From Stutzerimonas stutzeri (lineage in GTDB: Bacteria; Pseudomonadota; Gammaproteobacteria; Pseudomonadales; Pseudomonadaceae): a stretch of DNA of 64,000 nt. The stretch is taken from NCBI RefSeq assembly GCF_038561965.1, contig NZ_CP139348.1:3348001-3412000 (forward strand), in the 5' to 3' direction. Both the position numbers and the translations under genes were made by a program. Under the pieces are notes generated by a model. That model had not been told where the DNA came from and did not search any database. It saw only the letters and a program-made list of their open reading frames with translations. This document shows, piece after piece, positions 53,478 through 61,866 of this stretch (positions within the stretch are counted from its first letter, which is position 1; each line of letters begins with the position of its first letter).

Positions 53478-54947
53478 TCAGCGCAGATTGATAATGGTCT
53501 GCGTAATCGCACTCTCGGTTTCGATGGTCTTGGCGTTAGCCTGATAGTTACGCTGAGCCACGATCAGGTTAACCAGCTGATCAGAAAGCTCGACGTTGGA
53601 ATCTTCCAACGCACCCGCTTGCAGCGCACCGAGCGTTCCAGAACCTGGCGTGCCAACGACCGGCTCTCCGGATTCGAACGACTGCACCCATTGGGTCTTG
53701 CCGACCGGCGTGAGGCCCTGAACGTTGGCAAAGTTCGCCAGAATAATCTGCCCCTGCACCTTTGACTGACCATTGGTGTAGCGCGCAAAAATCACTCCGC
53801 TATCGTCAATTTCCAGTCCGGCCAGCTCGCCAGTGGTGTAGCCATCCTGACTGACGCTGTTGACGGCAAACGTACTGGCGTACTGGGATGACTTCGAGAA
53901 ATCGAGCACGATGCCATCCGGATTCGCGCGCGCTCCGTTGGGTGACCAGGTAGCGGGCGTAGCCCCGTTGGAAATGGCAGGAATCCAGCCGCCAGTAGGC
54001 GGATTGCCCGTGGCAGAGTTAAGCGTAACCTTCAGATCAGGCGAAACGCTGAACAGACCAGAGCCACCGTTATCAATAGCGGTCAACCCACCAGTGGCAT
54101 TGAAAGTCAGCCCCATGACATATGGCTGAGGTGGATCCTGCGCTGGATTCGCCGGATTGCGACCATCAACGAGCACTTTCATGTCCCAAGTATTCGCACT
54201 TGTCTTGACGAAGTACTGGGTCATGACGTGGGCGTTACCTTGTGAGTCATAGATGTTCAGCGAAGTGGAGCTGTTGTAGGTCGTCGGATCCGACGGATTG
54301 AACGTCGCGCCGGCCTGTGTCGCGGCATAGGCTGCGGCCTGCGCGCTCTCAGCGGCGCTAGGCGCCGATACATCCGCTACGTTCGCCGGATTGCTGATCC
54401 AGCTGTCGTACTCAGAATCGTACGAAGCTTGCCACGTCGCAGGCGCTTTCTGAGTCGAGTTCAGGTTGAATGCCGTGTTGATCTGGCTAGTAGCCTTGGG
54501 CGCCTGATTGGTCGTTTGGATCTGCAAATCGCCAACCACGCCATTCTGCAGATTACCGTTACCGTCTACCGGGAAACCCTGTAGCTTGTAGGCGAAGTTG
54601 TCGACCAGAAAGCCATCGCGGTCGGTGCCGAAATAACCGGCACGGGTATAACTCACCGCGCCGTTGTTGCTGACCTGGAAGAAACCATTGCCGTTGATGG
54701 CCAGATCCAGCGCATTCTGGGTGTAATTGATATTTCCCTGGTTGAACTGCTGGGAAATATTGGACATCAGCACACCACTGCCCTGAGGGTTCTTGCCTGT
54801 ACCCAGCACGGATGCAGCATACACGTCGGAAAACTCCGCACGTGACTGCTTGAAACCGGCCGTGCCGGCGTTGGCAATGTTATTGCCGGTTACGTTGAGA
54901 TCTTTGCTCGCGGCACGCAGGCCGCTAAGACCGATGTTGAAGGACAT
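53478..54947 (-). CDS. flgE: Flagellar hook protein FlgE
   Basis: The 489-residue protein has MSFNIGLSGLRAASKDLNVTGNNIANAGTAGFKQ at the start (given as positions 1-34; key motif GNNIANAGTAGFK) and SNVELSDQLVNLIVAQRNYQ at the end. It builds the hook. The central variable region is Ser/Ala/Gly/Asn-rich. A terminator follows. Confidence 0.96.
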   Translation of the reverse strand: MSFNIGLSGLRAASKDLNVTGNNIANAGTAGFKQSRAEFSDVYAASVLGTGKNPQGSGVLMSNISQQFNQGNINYTQNALDLAINGNGFFQVSNNGAVSYTRAGYFGTDRDGFLVDNFAYKLQGFPVDGNGNLQNGVVGDLQIQTTNQAPKATSQINTAFNLNSTQKAPATWQASYDSEYDSWISNPANVADVSAPSAAESAQAAAYAATQAGATFNPSDPTTYNSSTSLNIYDSQGNAHVMTQYFVKTSANTWDMKVLVDGRNPANPAQDPPQPYVMGLTFNATGGLTAIDNGGSGLFSVSPDLKVTLNSATGNPPTGGWIPAISNGATPATWSPNGARANPDGIVLDFSKSSQYASTFAVNSVSQDGYTTGELAGLEIDDSGVIFARYTNGQSKVQGQIILANFANVQGLTPVGKTQWVQSFESGEPVVGTPGSGTLGALQAGALEDSNVELSDQLVNLIVAQRNYQANAKTIETESAITQTIINLR

Positions 54948-54977
54948 TGAATCGCTGCTTTGCCGAGAGTGCGGCGG

Positions 54978-55661
54978 TTATTGCCCGATGATCTGGACTT
55001 TCGAAAGCCCGATGCTGCCGATACCGGCAAGGTTGAGCATCAGCTCACCGCCGTTCTGCCCAAGCGTTACGCTGTCGACGTTTGCCGGCAGCAAGGTGTA
55101 CAGGCCTTTGGTTTCTCCCTGATAGGTCGCCTGCGCTTCGAAGCGGTACGTGCCTGGCGGCAATACATTGCCGCTGGAGTCCTTGCCATCCCACATGAAG
55201 GAAATATTCCCGGCTTCCTGCTGGCCCATGTTGACGCGACCAACCGCAGCGCCGGTGCTGTCGTAGATGTTGACGAACACGTTGCTGCTGGACGTCGGAA
55301 GAACGAGGCTGGCCTTGAAGGTTTCGCTGGTATCCACAACCGCCTTGTCCGCCGGCACGATCACCTTGCGGCCCACCAGCGACGACGCCTGTAGCGCTTG
55401 CGAAGACTGGTAGCCAGACAAAATGGTCTGCATGCTGGAGTTGAGCTTTTCAACACCCTCAACGGTGCTGAACTGCGCCAACTGGCCGATGAACTCGCCA
55501 TTGCCCTGCGGCTCAAGCGGGTTCTGGTTGTTCAACTGGGCAACCAGCAGCTCCAGAAACTCGTTCTTGCCGAGGTCGTTGCCCTTGACCTCGCGGTTAT
55601 CACCGAACTGATACTGGTCGAGTACCGTGCCGGTACCACCGACGCCGTTTGTAGTGCTCAT
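54978..55661 (-). CDS. flgD: Hook-cap scaffold FlgD
   Basis: The 227-residue protein has the FlgD core GKNEFLELLVAQLNNQNPLE and EFIGQLAQFSTVEGVEKLN, with C-terminal FLD/Ig-like domain. It caps the growing hook. ATG 55661 is taken; a TTG one codon upstream is possible. Confidence 0.95.
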   Translation of the reverse strand: MSTTNGVGGTGTVLDQYQFGDNREVKGNDLGKNEFLELLVAQLNNQNPLEPQGNGEFIGQLAQFSTVEGVEKLNSSMQTILSGYQSSQALQASSLVGRKVIVPADKAVVDTSETFKASLVLPTSSSNVFVNIYDSTGAAVGRVNMGQQEAGNISFMWDGKDSSGNVLPPGTYRFEAQATYQGETKGLYTLLPANVDSVTLGQNGGELMLNLAGIGSIGLSKVQIIGQ

Positions 55662-55680
55662 CAATGTGCTCTCGTATGAA

Positions 55681-56124
55681 TCACTGACCCAGCGTCAGCA
55701 CTTTCTGCAACATGGTCTTGGCGGTATTCATCAGCTCGGCATTGGTCTGGAATGCGCGACTGGCTGAAATCATGTCCGCCATTTCTTCCACCACGTTCAC
55801 GTTCGGGTAGTACACGTACCCCGCTTCATCGGCGGCCGGATGATTAGGCTCGTAACGCGCCTGAAGCTCGCTCTGGTCCTCGACCACACCCAAGACCTGG
55901 ACGCCTACCCCCGCCTTCTCCTGACCGGCAAACAACGACTGATCCGGCTGACCATTGGCCTGTTGAAAAACCGTAGCGAATACCGGATGCCGTGCACGAT
56001 AAGTCTGGTCCACGCTGGACGACACGGTTTCGGCGTTCGCGATGTTGCTGGAAATGGTGTTCAGGCGGGTGCTCTGGGCACTCATGCCGCTACCGGCAAT
56101 GTCGAATACGCTGCTAAGAGACAT
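55681..56124 (-). CDS. flgC: Flagellar proximal rod protein FlgC
   Basis: The 147-residue protein has the axial-family N-terminus MSLSSVFDIAGSGMSAQ, NTISSNIANAETVSS, and the C-terminal NVVEEMADMISASRAFQTNAE. GGAG lies 5 bases before ATG 56124. It sits between flgB and flgD. Confidence 0.96.
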   Translation of the reverse strand: MSLSSVFDIAGSGMSAQSTRLNTISSNIANAETVSSSVDQTYRARHPVFATVFQQANGQPDQSLFAGQEKAGVGVQVLGVVEDQSELQARYEPNHPAADEAGYVYYPNVNVVEEMADMISASRAFQTNAELMNTAKTMLQKVLTLGQ

Positions 56125-56135
56125 GGGGTACTCCT

Positions 56136-56540
56136 TTATTCACCGCGCAGGGCGCTCATGAGCCCTTTGAACTTGCTATTGAGCAACGTGAAGCTCGCCT
56201 GGAAGTCGACGGCGTTCTTCGCGTAGTTGGATTGTTCGATCTGCAGATCGACAGTGTTCTGGTCAAGCGATGGGTGCACTGCCGTGCGGAAGCGCAGGGA
56301 TGCGTCGGCGATCTCCAGGCTCTCCACCGCAATGTGCTTATCACTGGTTCGACTCATGCCGAACCCGCCCTGGCCCCGAGCCGACTGTTCGGCCAGCACG
56401 CTACTGAAGTCCAGATCACGGGCTTTGTAATTAGGCGTATCGGCGTTGGCGATATTGTTGGCCAACACTTCCGCACGCTGCGAGCGAAAGCCAAGCGCCT
56501 TCTCGTGAATACCAAACGCATTGTCGAAACTGATGCTCAT
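56136..56540 (-). CDS. flgB: Flagellar proximal rod protein FlgB
   Basis: The 134-residue protein has RAEVLANNIANADTPNYKARD near the start and ends in a rod helix (KNAVDFQASFTLLNSKFKGL). It is first in flgBCDE. ATG 56540 is taken over a longer in-frame reading because FDNAFGIHEKALG is the usual start of FlgB. Confidence 0.95.
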   Translation of the reverse strand: MSISFDNAFGIHEKALGFRSQRAEVLANNIANADTPNYKARDLDFSSVLAEQSARGQGGFGMSRTSDKHIAVESLEIADASLRFRTAVHPSLDQNTVDLQIEQSNYAKNAVDFQASFTLLNSKFKGLMSALRGE

Positions 56541-56582
56541 GACCTGGCCCTCTGCCGGATACAGTCTGCTTGCGCATATCCC

Positions 56583-56598
56583 AGCAAAGCTCATGCCA
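56583..56598 (-). promoter_or_regulatory. Sigma-54 promoter of flgBCDE
   Basis: On the minus strand TGGCATGAGCTTTGCT has GG and GC 10 bases apart and differs from the flgF promoter at only two positions. It lies about 43 bases before the flgB ATG. Confidence 0.88.
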
Positions 56599-56733
56599 TA
56601 CAAAGCAAGTCATTGTTTCTTAAGGTTTTTAACGAGGCGTCCGAAATCAAACGCGTCAAAAGCGGCAAGTCTTTACCGCTTTCCTGCCATGACCGCCGCG
56701 TTGCACGACGGTTTTCTGCCGCAATGGCGAGCG

Positions 56734-57603
56734 CTACTTCGCCTTGTAGATGATCCCCGGACTGCATTGGACCATTTGGTACAACTCGGGGAGACCGTTG
56801 AGCGCTTCGGACGCACCCAGGAACAAGTACCCACCCGGCCGTAAAGTCGCGTGAATACGCTTGAGGATGTCCTTCTTTACATCGGCAGAGAAATAGATCA
56901 GTACGTTGCGACAGAAAACGATGTCGAACTTGCCCAACGCCGCATAGCTGTCGAGTAGGTTCTGAACCCTGAACTCGACGCGAGAGCGAATCGGCGGCTT
57001 CACTGCCCAACGCCCCGGTGCCTTGGCATCGAAATAACGCTGCAGACGATCAGCCGACAGGCCGCGAGCAATCGCCAAACTGTCGTATTCGGCTGCCTTA
57101 CACGCCGCGAGCATCGTCCCGGATAGCTCGGTCGCGACGATCTGGACACCCGTTTTCGGCTGGCTTGGGCTGCTACGCTCGAACTCATCAATGGCCATCG
57201 AGAGCGAATAAGGCTCCTGCCCCGACGAACACGCGGCCGACCAGATCCGCAGACGCTGGCCGGAGCCTGCCTTGAGCATTTCCGGCAGGACCCGATTCTT
57301 GAGCACCTCGAATGGATAGGTATCGCGAAACCACAGCGTTTCGTTGGTCGTCATCGCATCCACGACCAACTCGCGTAACCCGCTGCGCGGTTGCGCCTGA
57401 ATCTTCCTGACCAGATCGCCAAGCGTCTTGATGCCTTGCTGCTCCATCAGCTTATTGAGGCGGCTGGAGACCAGATACTGCTTATTACTGCCCAGCAGAA
57501 TGCCGCACGTCTTTTCAAGAAATACCCGGAACTGCTCGAAATCCAGATCAACTGACACCAATAAAGCCTCACCATCATGAGAGGAGCTAGCCTCAGTTTG
57601 CAT
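56734..57603 (-). CDS. cheR: Chemotaxis protein methyltransferase CheR
   Basis: The 289-residue protein has an N-terminal helical domain (FEQFRVFLEKTCGILL) and a SAM methyltransferase domain with WSAACSSGQEPYSL and FDIVFCRNVLIYF. It methylates chemoreceptor glutamates. ATG 57603 lies inside the last codons of cheV, giving an 11-base overlap and probable coupling. Starts further in are possible. Confidence 0.93.
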   Translation of the reverse strand: MQTEASSSHDGEALLVSVDLDFEQFRVFLEKTCGILLGSNKQYLVSSRLNKLMEQQGIKTLGDLVRKIQAQPRSGLRELVVDAMTTNETLWFRDTYPFEVLKNRVLPEMLKAGSGQRLRIWSAACSSGQEPYSLSMAIDEFERSSPSQPKTGVQIVATELSGTMLAACKAAEYDSLAIARGLSADRLQRYFDAKAPGRWAVKPPIRSRVEFRVQNLLDSYAALGKFDIVFCRNVLIYFSADVKKDILKRIHATLRPGGYLFLGASEALNGLPELYQMVQCSPGIIYKAK

Positions 57604-58525
57604 CCGCCTGCCTGATCCGCTCGGCCACGCGGGCAGCGAGATCATCAGGCTGGAACTTGGCGAGGAAATCATCCGCGCCTGCCCGTTTCACCATGTTCTG
57701 ATTGAACACACCGGAAAGAGAAGTATGCAGGAGTATATGCATTCCATGCATGCGTGGATCGTGCCGCACCTCGGTAGTCAGGGTATAGCCATCCATTTCC
57801 GGCATTTCAATATCCGAGATCATCATCAAGAACTCATCCGCCGGATTCTTACCTTCGTCGGCCATTAGCTTCAGGTAATTGAGCGCCTCGCGCCCATCGT
57901 TCAGCTTGACCACCTCGATCCCAATATTCTCCAGGCAGCGTGCGATTTGCTTACGCGCTACCGACGAGTCATCGACGATCAGCACGCGGCATGAAAGCGC
58001 TTTGGTACGGGTATCGTCATCAATGACGCCCGGTGACACTTCTTCCGACGTCGGCGCAACCTCCGCGAGCACTTTTTCCACATCGATGATTTCCACGAGC
58101 TTGTTGTCGATGTGCGTCACTGCCGTCAGGTAATGGTCACGTCCGGCCCCCTTGGGTGGCGGAAGAATTGCCTCCCAGTTCAGGTTGACGATTCTTTCAA
58201 CCGAACTCACCAGAAAACCAAGGGTTCTGTTGTTGTATTCGGTGATAACCGCGAAGGAATTTTCCAGGTCCATCAGAGCCGACTTGCCCGTAGCGAGCGA
58301 CAGATCAAGGATCGGCAGCGTACTGCCGCGAATGCTTGCAACCCCCCGCACGACCCTGCCGCATTTCGGCATGACCGTCAGCCGAGGGCATTGCAGCACT
58401 TCACGCACCTTGAAAACGTTGATTCCGTAAAGCTGCTCGCCATCTAGACGAAACAGCAGCAGCTCCAGACGGTTCTGCCCTACCAATTGGGTACGCTGGT
58501 TAACCGAATCCAGTACACCGGCCAT
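57593..58525 (-). CDS. cheV: Chemotaxis coupling protein CheV
   Basis: The 310-residue protein has an N-terminal CheW domain (about 10-150) and a C-terminal receiver (about 175-305) with acidic DDSS and phospho-acceptor Asp in ISDIEMPEMDG. It links receptors to CheA and adapts through phosphorylation. It is divergent from flgA and overlaps cheR. Confidence 0.94.
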   Translation of the reverse strand: MAGVLDSVNQRTQLVGQNRLELLLFRLDGEQLYGINVFKVREVLQCPRLTVMPKCGRVVRGVASIRGSTLPILDLSLATGKSALMDLENSFAVITEYNNRTLGFLVSSVERIVNLNWEAILPPPKGAGRDHYLTAVTHIDNKLVEIIDVEKVLAEVAPTSEEVSPGVIDDDTRTKALSCRVLIVDDSSVARKQIARCLENIGIEVVKLNDGREALNYLKLMADEGKNPADEFLMMISDIEMPEMDGYTLTTEVRHDPRMHGMHILLHTSLSGVFNQNMVKRAGADDFLAKFQPDDLAARVAERIRQADAN

Positions 58526-58577
58526 GCCAGTCTTCCTCTCTGCTTGCAGATAATTGGGGCCAGACGAATATTAGACG

Positions 58578-58593
58578 CGGCACGCCCCTTGCT
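58578..58593 (+). promoter_or_regulatory. Sigma-54 promoter upstream of flgA
   Basis: CGGCACGCCCCTTGCT has GG and GC 10 bases apart and matches the -24/-12 consensus at all but its first base and the last. The predicted start near 58604 is almost at the flgA ATG, so the transcript would be nearly leaderless. Confidence 0.75.
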
Positions 58594-58604
58594 TTGGTTG
58601 GGAT

Positions 58605-59357
58605 ATGAACGTGCATATGACCATTTTCCGGCGCTGCAGCCAGACGCTTTACAGAATCGTGCTGCCATCGGTAGTTCTAGCTATAGGCCAGCTTGCCTAT
58701 GCGTCAACCATGTCACATCCTGACCAGCTTATCGACGTGACCGAGCAGTTTCTTGAGCTCACTGTGAGCGAGTATTTGAGCCGCAGCGCTATCGAAGCTC
58801 GCCATGAGATCAATATCAGTCGACTCGACCCACGGCTGCGCCTGAATCAGTGCGACCAGCCGCTCGTAGCAAGCCTCGGCAGCACTACCACTCCCATAGG
58901 ACGCGTCACCGTCCGGGTAAGTTGCGAAGGAAGCAGCCCCTGGTCGGTATTTGTCCCTGCCCAGGTCCGCCTGTATCGCGAAGTGATCGTTGCAACGAGA
59001 TCATTACTACGCGATACGGTACTGAGCCCAACAGATGTAAGCCTCGCTGAACGGGACGTATCGGTTCTCAACCAGGGCTATCTGACGCGCCTCGATGAAG
59101 CGCTAGGTAACAAACTCACTCGCCCAATTCAGCCGGATCAGGTGATCACGCCAAATCAGTTGGAGATGGCCAAGGTAATACGCAAGGGCGATCAGGTCGT
59201 AATTACCGCCAGATCCGGTACGATCAGTGTTCGGATGCCCGGCGAAGCAATGGCCGATGGAATGCCGGGCAAGCAGATTTCAGTAAAGAATCAGCGCTCG
59301 GGCCGCACCATCAAGGCACGCGTTATCGGGCCAGGTCAGGTCGAAGTGGCAATGTAG
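58605..59357 (+). CDS. flgA: Flagellar P-ring chaperone FlgA
   Basis: The 250-residue protein has a signal sequence (about 6-33, ending LAYAS) and a C-terminal SAF/ChapFlgA domain (RPIQPDQVITPNQLE..VIRKGDQVVI). It helps assemble FlgI in the periplasm. Starts at 58605 and 58617 are both plausible; the sigma-54 promoter leaves little leader for either. It is divergent from cheV. Confidence 0.92.
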   Translation: MNVHMTIFRRCSQTLYRIVLPSVVLAIGQLAYASTMSHPDQLIDVTEQFLELTVSEYLSRSAIEARHEINISRLDPRLRLNQCDQPLVASLGSTTTPIGRVTVRVSCEGSSPWSVFVPAQVRLYREVIVATRSLLRDTVLSPTDVSLAERDVSVLNQGYLTRLDEALGNKLTRPIQPDQVITPNQLEMAKVIRKGDQVVITARSGTISVRMPGEAMADGMPGKQISVKNQRSGRTIKARVIGPGQVEVAM

Positions 59358-59407
59358 CCAATAAAGAAGGCCTGGCAGTTTTCAGTGTGCTACCCAGGAA
59401 AAAAAGC

Positions 59408-59434
59408 TAAAGTTTCACCTTCTGTTGCCGAACA
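59408..59434 (+). promoter_or_regulatory. FliA (sigma-28) promoter of flgM
   Basis: TAAAGTTT (59408-59415), an 11-base spacer and GCCGAACA (59427-59434) closely match the FliA consensus TAAAGTTT-N11-GCCGATAA. It lies 37 bases before flgM. Confidence 0.88.
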
Positions 59435-59470
59435 CATGGCAAGCGTCCTGATTCCTTCGAGGTTTGCATC

Positions 59471-59800
59471 ATGGTCATCGACTTCAATCGGCCCAACAGC
59501 CCACTGAATGCCCCTAGCGGGCGCAGTAGCGTGCAAGGTAACGAGCGCGCGGCCAGCCCCCAGCAAGGCTCCGCTAGCGAAGCGCCTAAAACCAGCGCCG
59601 CCAGCGGCAGTAACGGCGACACCATCCAACTGAGCCCAGAAGCCCAGCGTCTGCAGCAGGCAGCCGACAAACTGAATGATCAGCCAGCGGTTGATATGGA
59701 ACGTGTAGCAAAGCTTAAAGAAGCGATTGCGGACGGCTCCTATCAGGTCGACAGTCAGCGTGTGGCAGCCAAGATGCTTGCGTTCGAGACGCAGCGCTGA
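59471..59800 (+). CDS. flgM: Anti-sigma-28 factor FlgM
   Basis: The 109-residue protein has a disordered Ser/Ala/Gly-rich first half and a helical C-terminus (ERVAKLKEAIADGSYQVDSQRVAAKMLAFE) typical of FlgM, which holds FliA until export through the hook. A FliA promoter lies upstream, so FliA controls its own inhibitor. flgN follows after 39 bases. Confidence 0.93.
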   Translation: MVIDFNRPNSPLNAPSGRSSVQGNERAASPQQGSASEAPKTSAASGSNGDTIQLSPEAQRLQQAADKLNDQPAVDMERVAKLKEAIADGSYQVDSQRVAAKMLAFETQR

Positions 59801-59839
59801 ACCTGAGCCCGACTCACGCGAGCAAGCCAAGAGCCCGAA

Positions 59840-60310
59840 ATGCACGACACAGCCCTGCTTGAGCAGCTAACTGACGATATCGGCATCGCGCGCCAACTCC
59901 TTGAACTCATCGACCTTGAGTTCGTCGCACTGGGTGATCGCGAACTCGCGGATCTCGAAGCCATACTCGCAAGAAAGCAGCCACTACTCGCCCTGCTTGG
60001 CCAGCATGGAACGCAGCGCAGCCAATGGCTGATCGGGCAGCAGTTTTCTCCCGATCGAGCCGGACTGGAAGCAGCGGCAAGTAAATCGAAAAGCGGTGCA
60101 GCCATCCTTGAGCAGGCCCAGGTACTGGAAGCCGAGCTTGAGCACTGCCGTACAGCCAACGAAAGAAATGGGCGCCTTATTCGAGCTAACCAGAGCTCCC
60201 TTGGCAGCATGCTTCACATTCTTCAAGGCAAAGATGAGACGCCCGGCCTGTACGACAACCGTGGCGGGGCCGCCAAAGCTAAGCGGCAAAGGCCACTGAG
60301 CCAAGCCTGA
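59840..60310 (+). CDS. flgN: Flagellar export chaperone FlgN
   Basis: The 156-residue helical protein (LLEQLTDDIGIARQLLELIDLE, LADLEAILARKQPLLALLGQHG) is of the FlgN family that escorts FlgK and FlgL. It ends in a basic tail (AKRQRPLSQA). The position between flgM and ycgR agrees. Confidence 0.92.
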   Translation: MHDTALLEQLTDDIGIARQLLELIDLEFVALGDRELADLEAILARKQPLLALLGQHGTQRSQWLIGQQFSPDRAGLEAAASKSKSGAAILEQAQVLEAELEHCRTANERNGRLIRANQSSLGSMLHILQGKDETPGLYDNRGGAAKAKRQRPLSQA

Positions 60311-60373
60311 ATGATTGACCGCCACAAGGACGCCACGCGATGGTGATAACAATACGCCGGAGAGCCCCGGACT

Positions 60374-61120
60374 GTGTCTAGCTTATTTTCCGGCGACGAG
60401 GGTCCGCAGCCACCCAAGGTACTGACGGCACCGCTCGAGATATACGCCAATCTTCGCCCTCTTCTGGATAACAACACCCCGCTCACCCTTCGCTTCCAAG
60501 AACGCAGCCAGCGATTCCAGAGCTTTCTTGTTGAAATGAATCGCGAGACTGGCTGGATCGCTCTGGACGAACTTATTCCCAACGATGGAGAGAGGTATCT
60601 CCTACAGGGCGAGCCCCTGCATATCGAGGGAGTCTACGAAGGCGCCAGGATCTTCTGGACGAACGATCAGCCTGTACATTTAGGCGAGATAGACGGCGCC
60701 CGTTGCTACTGGATTCCAACACCCTCGACACTGACCTATCACCAGCGGCGTAACGCTTACCGCGCTCAACTCAAGGAAACCGCCGTAGCGGCCCAGTTGG
60801 GCGGCGCTGCCGTGAGAAAAGCCTTGGACGGCCGCCTTCTGGATATATCGGCGACAGGCTGCAAGCTGAGCCTGAAGGGAAATTTCCTGGGCAGCCTCCA
60901 GACCGGCCAGATCTATGAATTAGCCGCCAAACTGCCGATTGGGTCTATTCAGACCGAAGTCGAGCTACGCCATTTAGCGGTCGATGAGAAGCTGGATACA
61001 TCCATGTGCGGCTTGCGCTTCCACCGCCTCAGCGGACTGGCGCAACGGCAAATCGAGCGACTGGTCTATCAACTGCAACGCGACGCGCGTCGGGACAATG
61101 CCGACTCGCCATTCGGCTGA
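60374..61120 (+). CDS. ycgR: Flagellar brake protein YcgR (PilZ)
   Basis: The 248-residue protein has an N-terminal YcgR domain (about 1-115) and a C-terminal PilZ domain with RRNAYR (the RxxxR motif) and DISATGCKL (D/NxSxxG). On binding cyclic-di-GMP it slows the flagellar motor. The start is GTG 60374; no good ATG lies nearby. Position after flgMN matches P. aeruginosa. Confidence 0.9.
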   Translation: MSSLFSGDEGPQPPKVLTAPLEIYANLRPLLDNNTPLTLRFQERSQRFQSFLVEMNRETGWIALDELIPNDGERYLLQGEPLHIEGVYEGARIFWTNDQPVHLGEIDGARCYWIPTPSTLTYHQRRNAYRAQLKETAVAAQLGGAAVRKALDGRLLDISATGCKLSLKGNFLGSLQTGQIYELAAKLPIGSIQTEVELRHLAVDEKLDTSMCGLRFHRLSGLAQRQIERLVYQLQRDARRDNADSPFG

Positions 61121-61169
61121 TCAACCAGCACCAGCCCTACAAGGGTTAACCCCGTAGCGAACTGATGTG

Positions 61170-61188
61170 TGCCGTGCAATGCGGCACG
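61170..61188 (-). other. Short hairpin downstream of tRNA-Arg
   Basis: GTGCCG and CGGCAC (61170-61175 and 61183-61188) pair around a 7-base loop, about 60 bases beyond the tRNA 3' end on the minus strand. No T-tract is present, so termination is uncertain. Confidence 0.35.
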
Positions 61189-61248
61189 CCTGCTGCGACC
61201 TGGAGCGTGGAACTTGCTCGCCTCCCGCAGCGGAGATCCGAGCCGGAA

Positions 61249-61325
61249 TGGCGTCCCAGAGTGGGTTCGAACCACCAGCCTTCCCCTTAGGAGGGGGATG
61301 CTCTATCCAATTGAGCTACTGGGAC
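61249..61325 (-). tRNA. tRNA-Arg(CCT)
   Basis: On the minus strand the 77 bases fold as a tRNA. The 7-bp acceptor is GTCCCAG/CTGGGAC, the D-arm GCTC..GAGC, the anticodon loop CTCCTAA (anticodon CCT) on a TCCCC/GGGGA stem, the T-loop TTCGAAC, and a genomic CCA end lies at 61249-61251. It reads AGG codons. Confidence 0.96.
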
Positions 61326-61337
61326 TAATGGGCACGG

Positions 61338-61343
61338 CTTATA
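61338..61343 (-). promoter_or_regulatory. -10 element for tRNA-Arg
   Basis: TATAAG on the minus strand lies 12 bases before the 5' end of the tRNA. A fitting -35 is not clear. Confidence 0.45.
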
Positions 61344-61435
61344 CAGGCGGCGGCATGTTAACCAGCCAAACGCCATTTGTCATGTCGTTCATCCGGACCC
61401 GGGTAATTAATGCCTCGCAATCTGAAGCCCTGCCG

Positions 61436-61456
61436 GGCCATGCAAATTGCATGGCC
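61436..61456. repeat. Perfect 21-base palindrome upstream of tRNA-Arg
   Basis: GGCCATGCAA (61436-61445) and TTGCATGGCC (61447-61456) are exact reverse complements around a single A. The near-zero loop is more typical of a dimeric protein-binding site than a hairpin. It lies in the 279-base gap between the tRNA and the next small gene. Confidence 0.6.
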
Positions 61457-61604
61457 TGCAGTAGCCATCCGTGCAAAGCGCAATCTTTCTCCTAATCGAG
61501 CGCGACGTAACCAATTGATATATAAGCTAAAAATACAAGATCCGAGTTGGCACAGCTACTGCAAATAAGAAAGCATACTTACCGTGACGCGAAGGATGAC
61601 GCTC

Positions 61605-61820
61605 ATGATCAAGCCAGTTTCTCTTCTTGCTGCAAGCTTCGCGTTCGCCGCCATGACTGTAATGCAGACGCCATCGGCCCAGCCCCAGATACTTCAGCCT
61701 GAAGCGTCTTCCAGCCAATTTCCGATCCAGCGTACGAGTGCTGCTGAAAGTGCTCAGCTGACCACACTGAGCTCCAATGAAACCAATACGCTGTCTCAGC
61801 CACAGCGCTGGGTCTTCTAA
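61605..61820 (+). CDS. Small exported protein, Gln/Ser-rich (71 aa)
   Basis: AAGGA at 8 bases supports ATG 61605 over an upstream GTG. The N-terminus MIKPVSLLAASFAFAAMTV is a signal peptide; the mature part (about 48 residues) is Gln, Ser, Thr and Pro-rich and ends in QRWVF. No motif is recognised. A small membrane protein gene lies 46 bases downstream. Function unknown. Confidence 0.6.
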   Translation: MIKPVSLLAASFAFAAMTVMQTPSAQPQILQPEASSSQFPIQRTSAAESAQLTTLSSNETNTLSQPQRWVF

Positions 61821-61866
61821 GGGATCGGTTTACGTGCGGATGGTTCCGCCAGAAGGAGATAATGAC

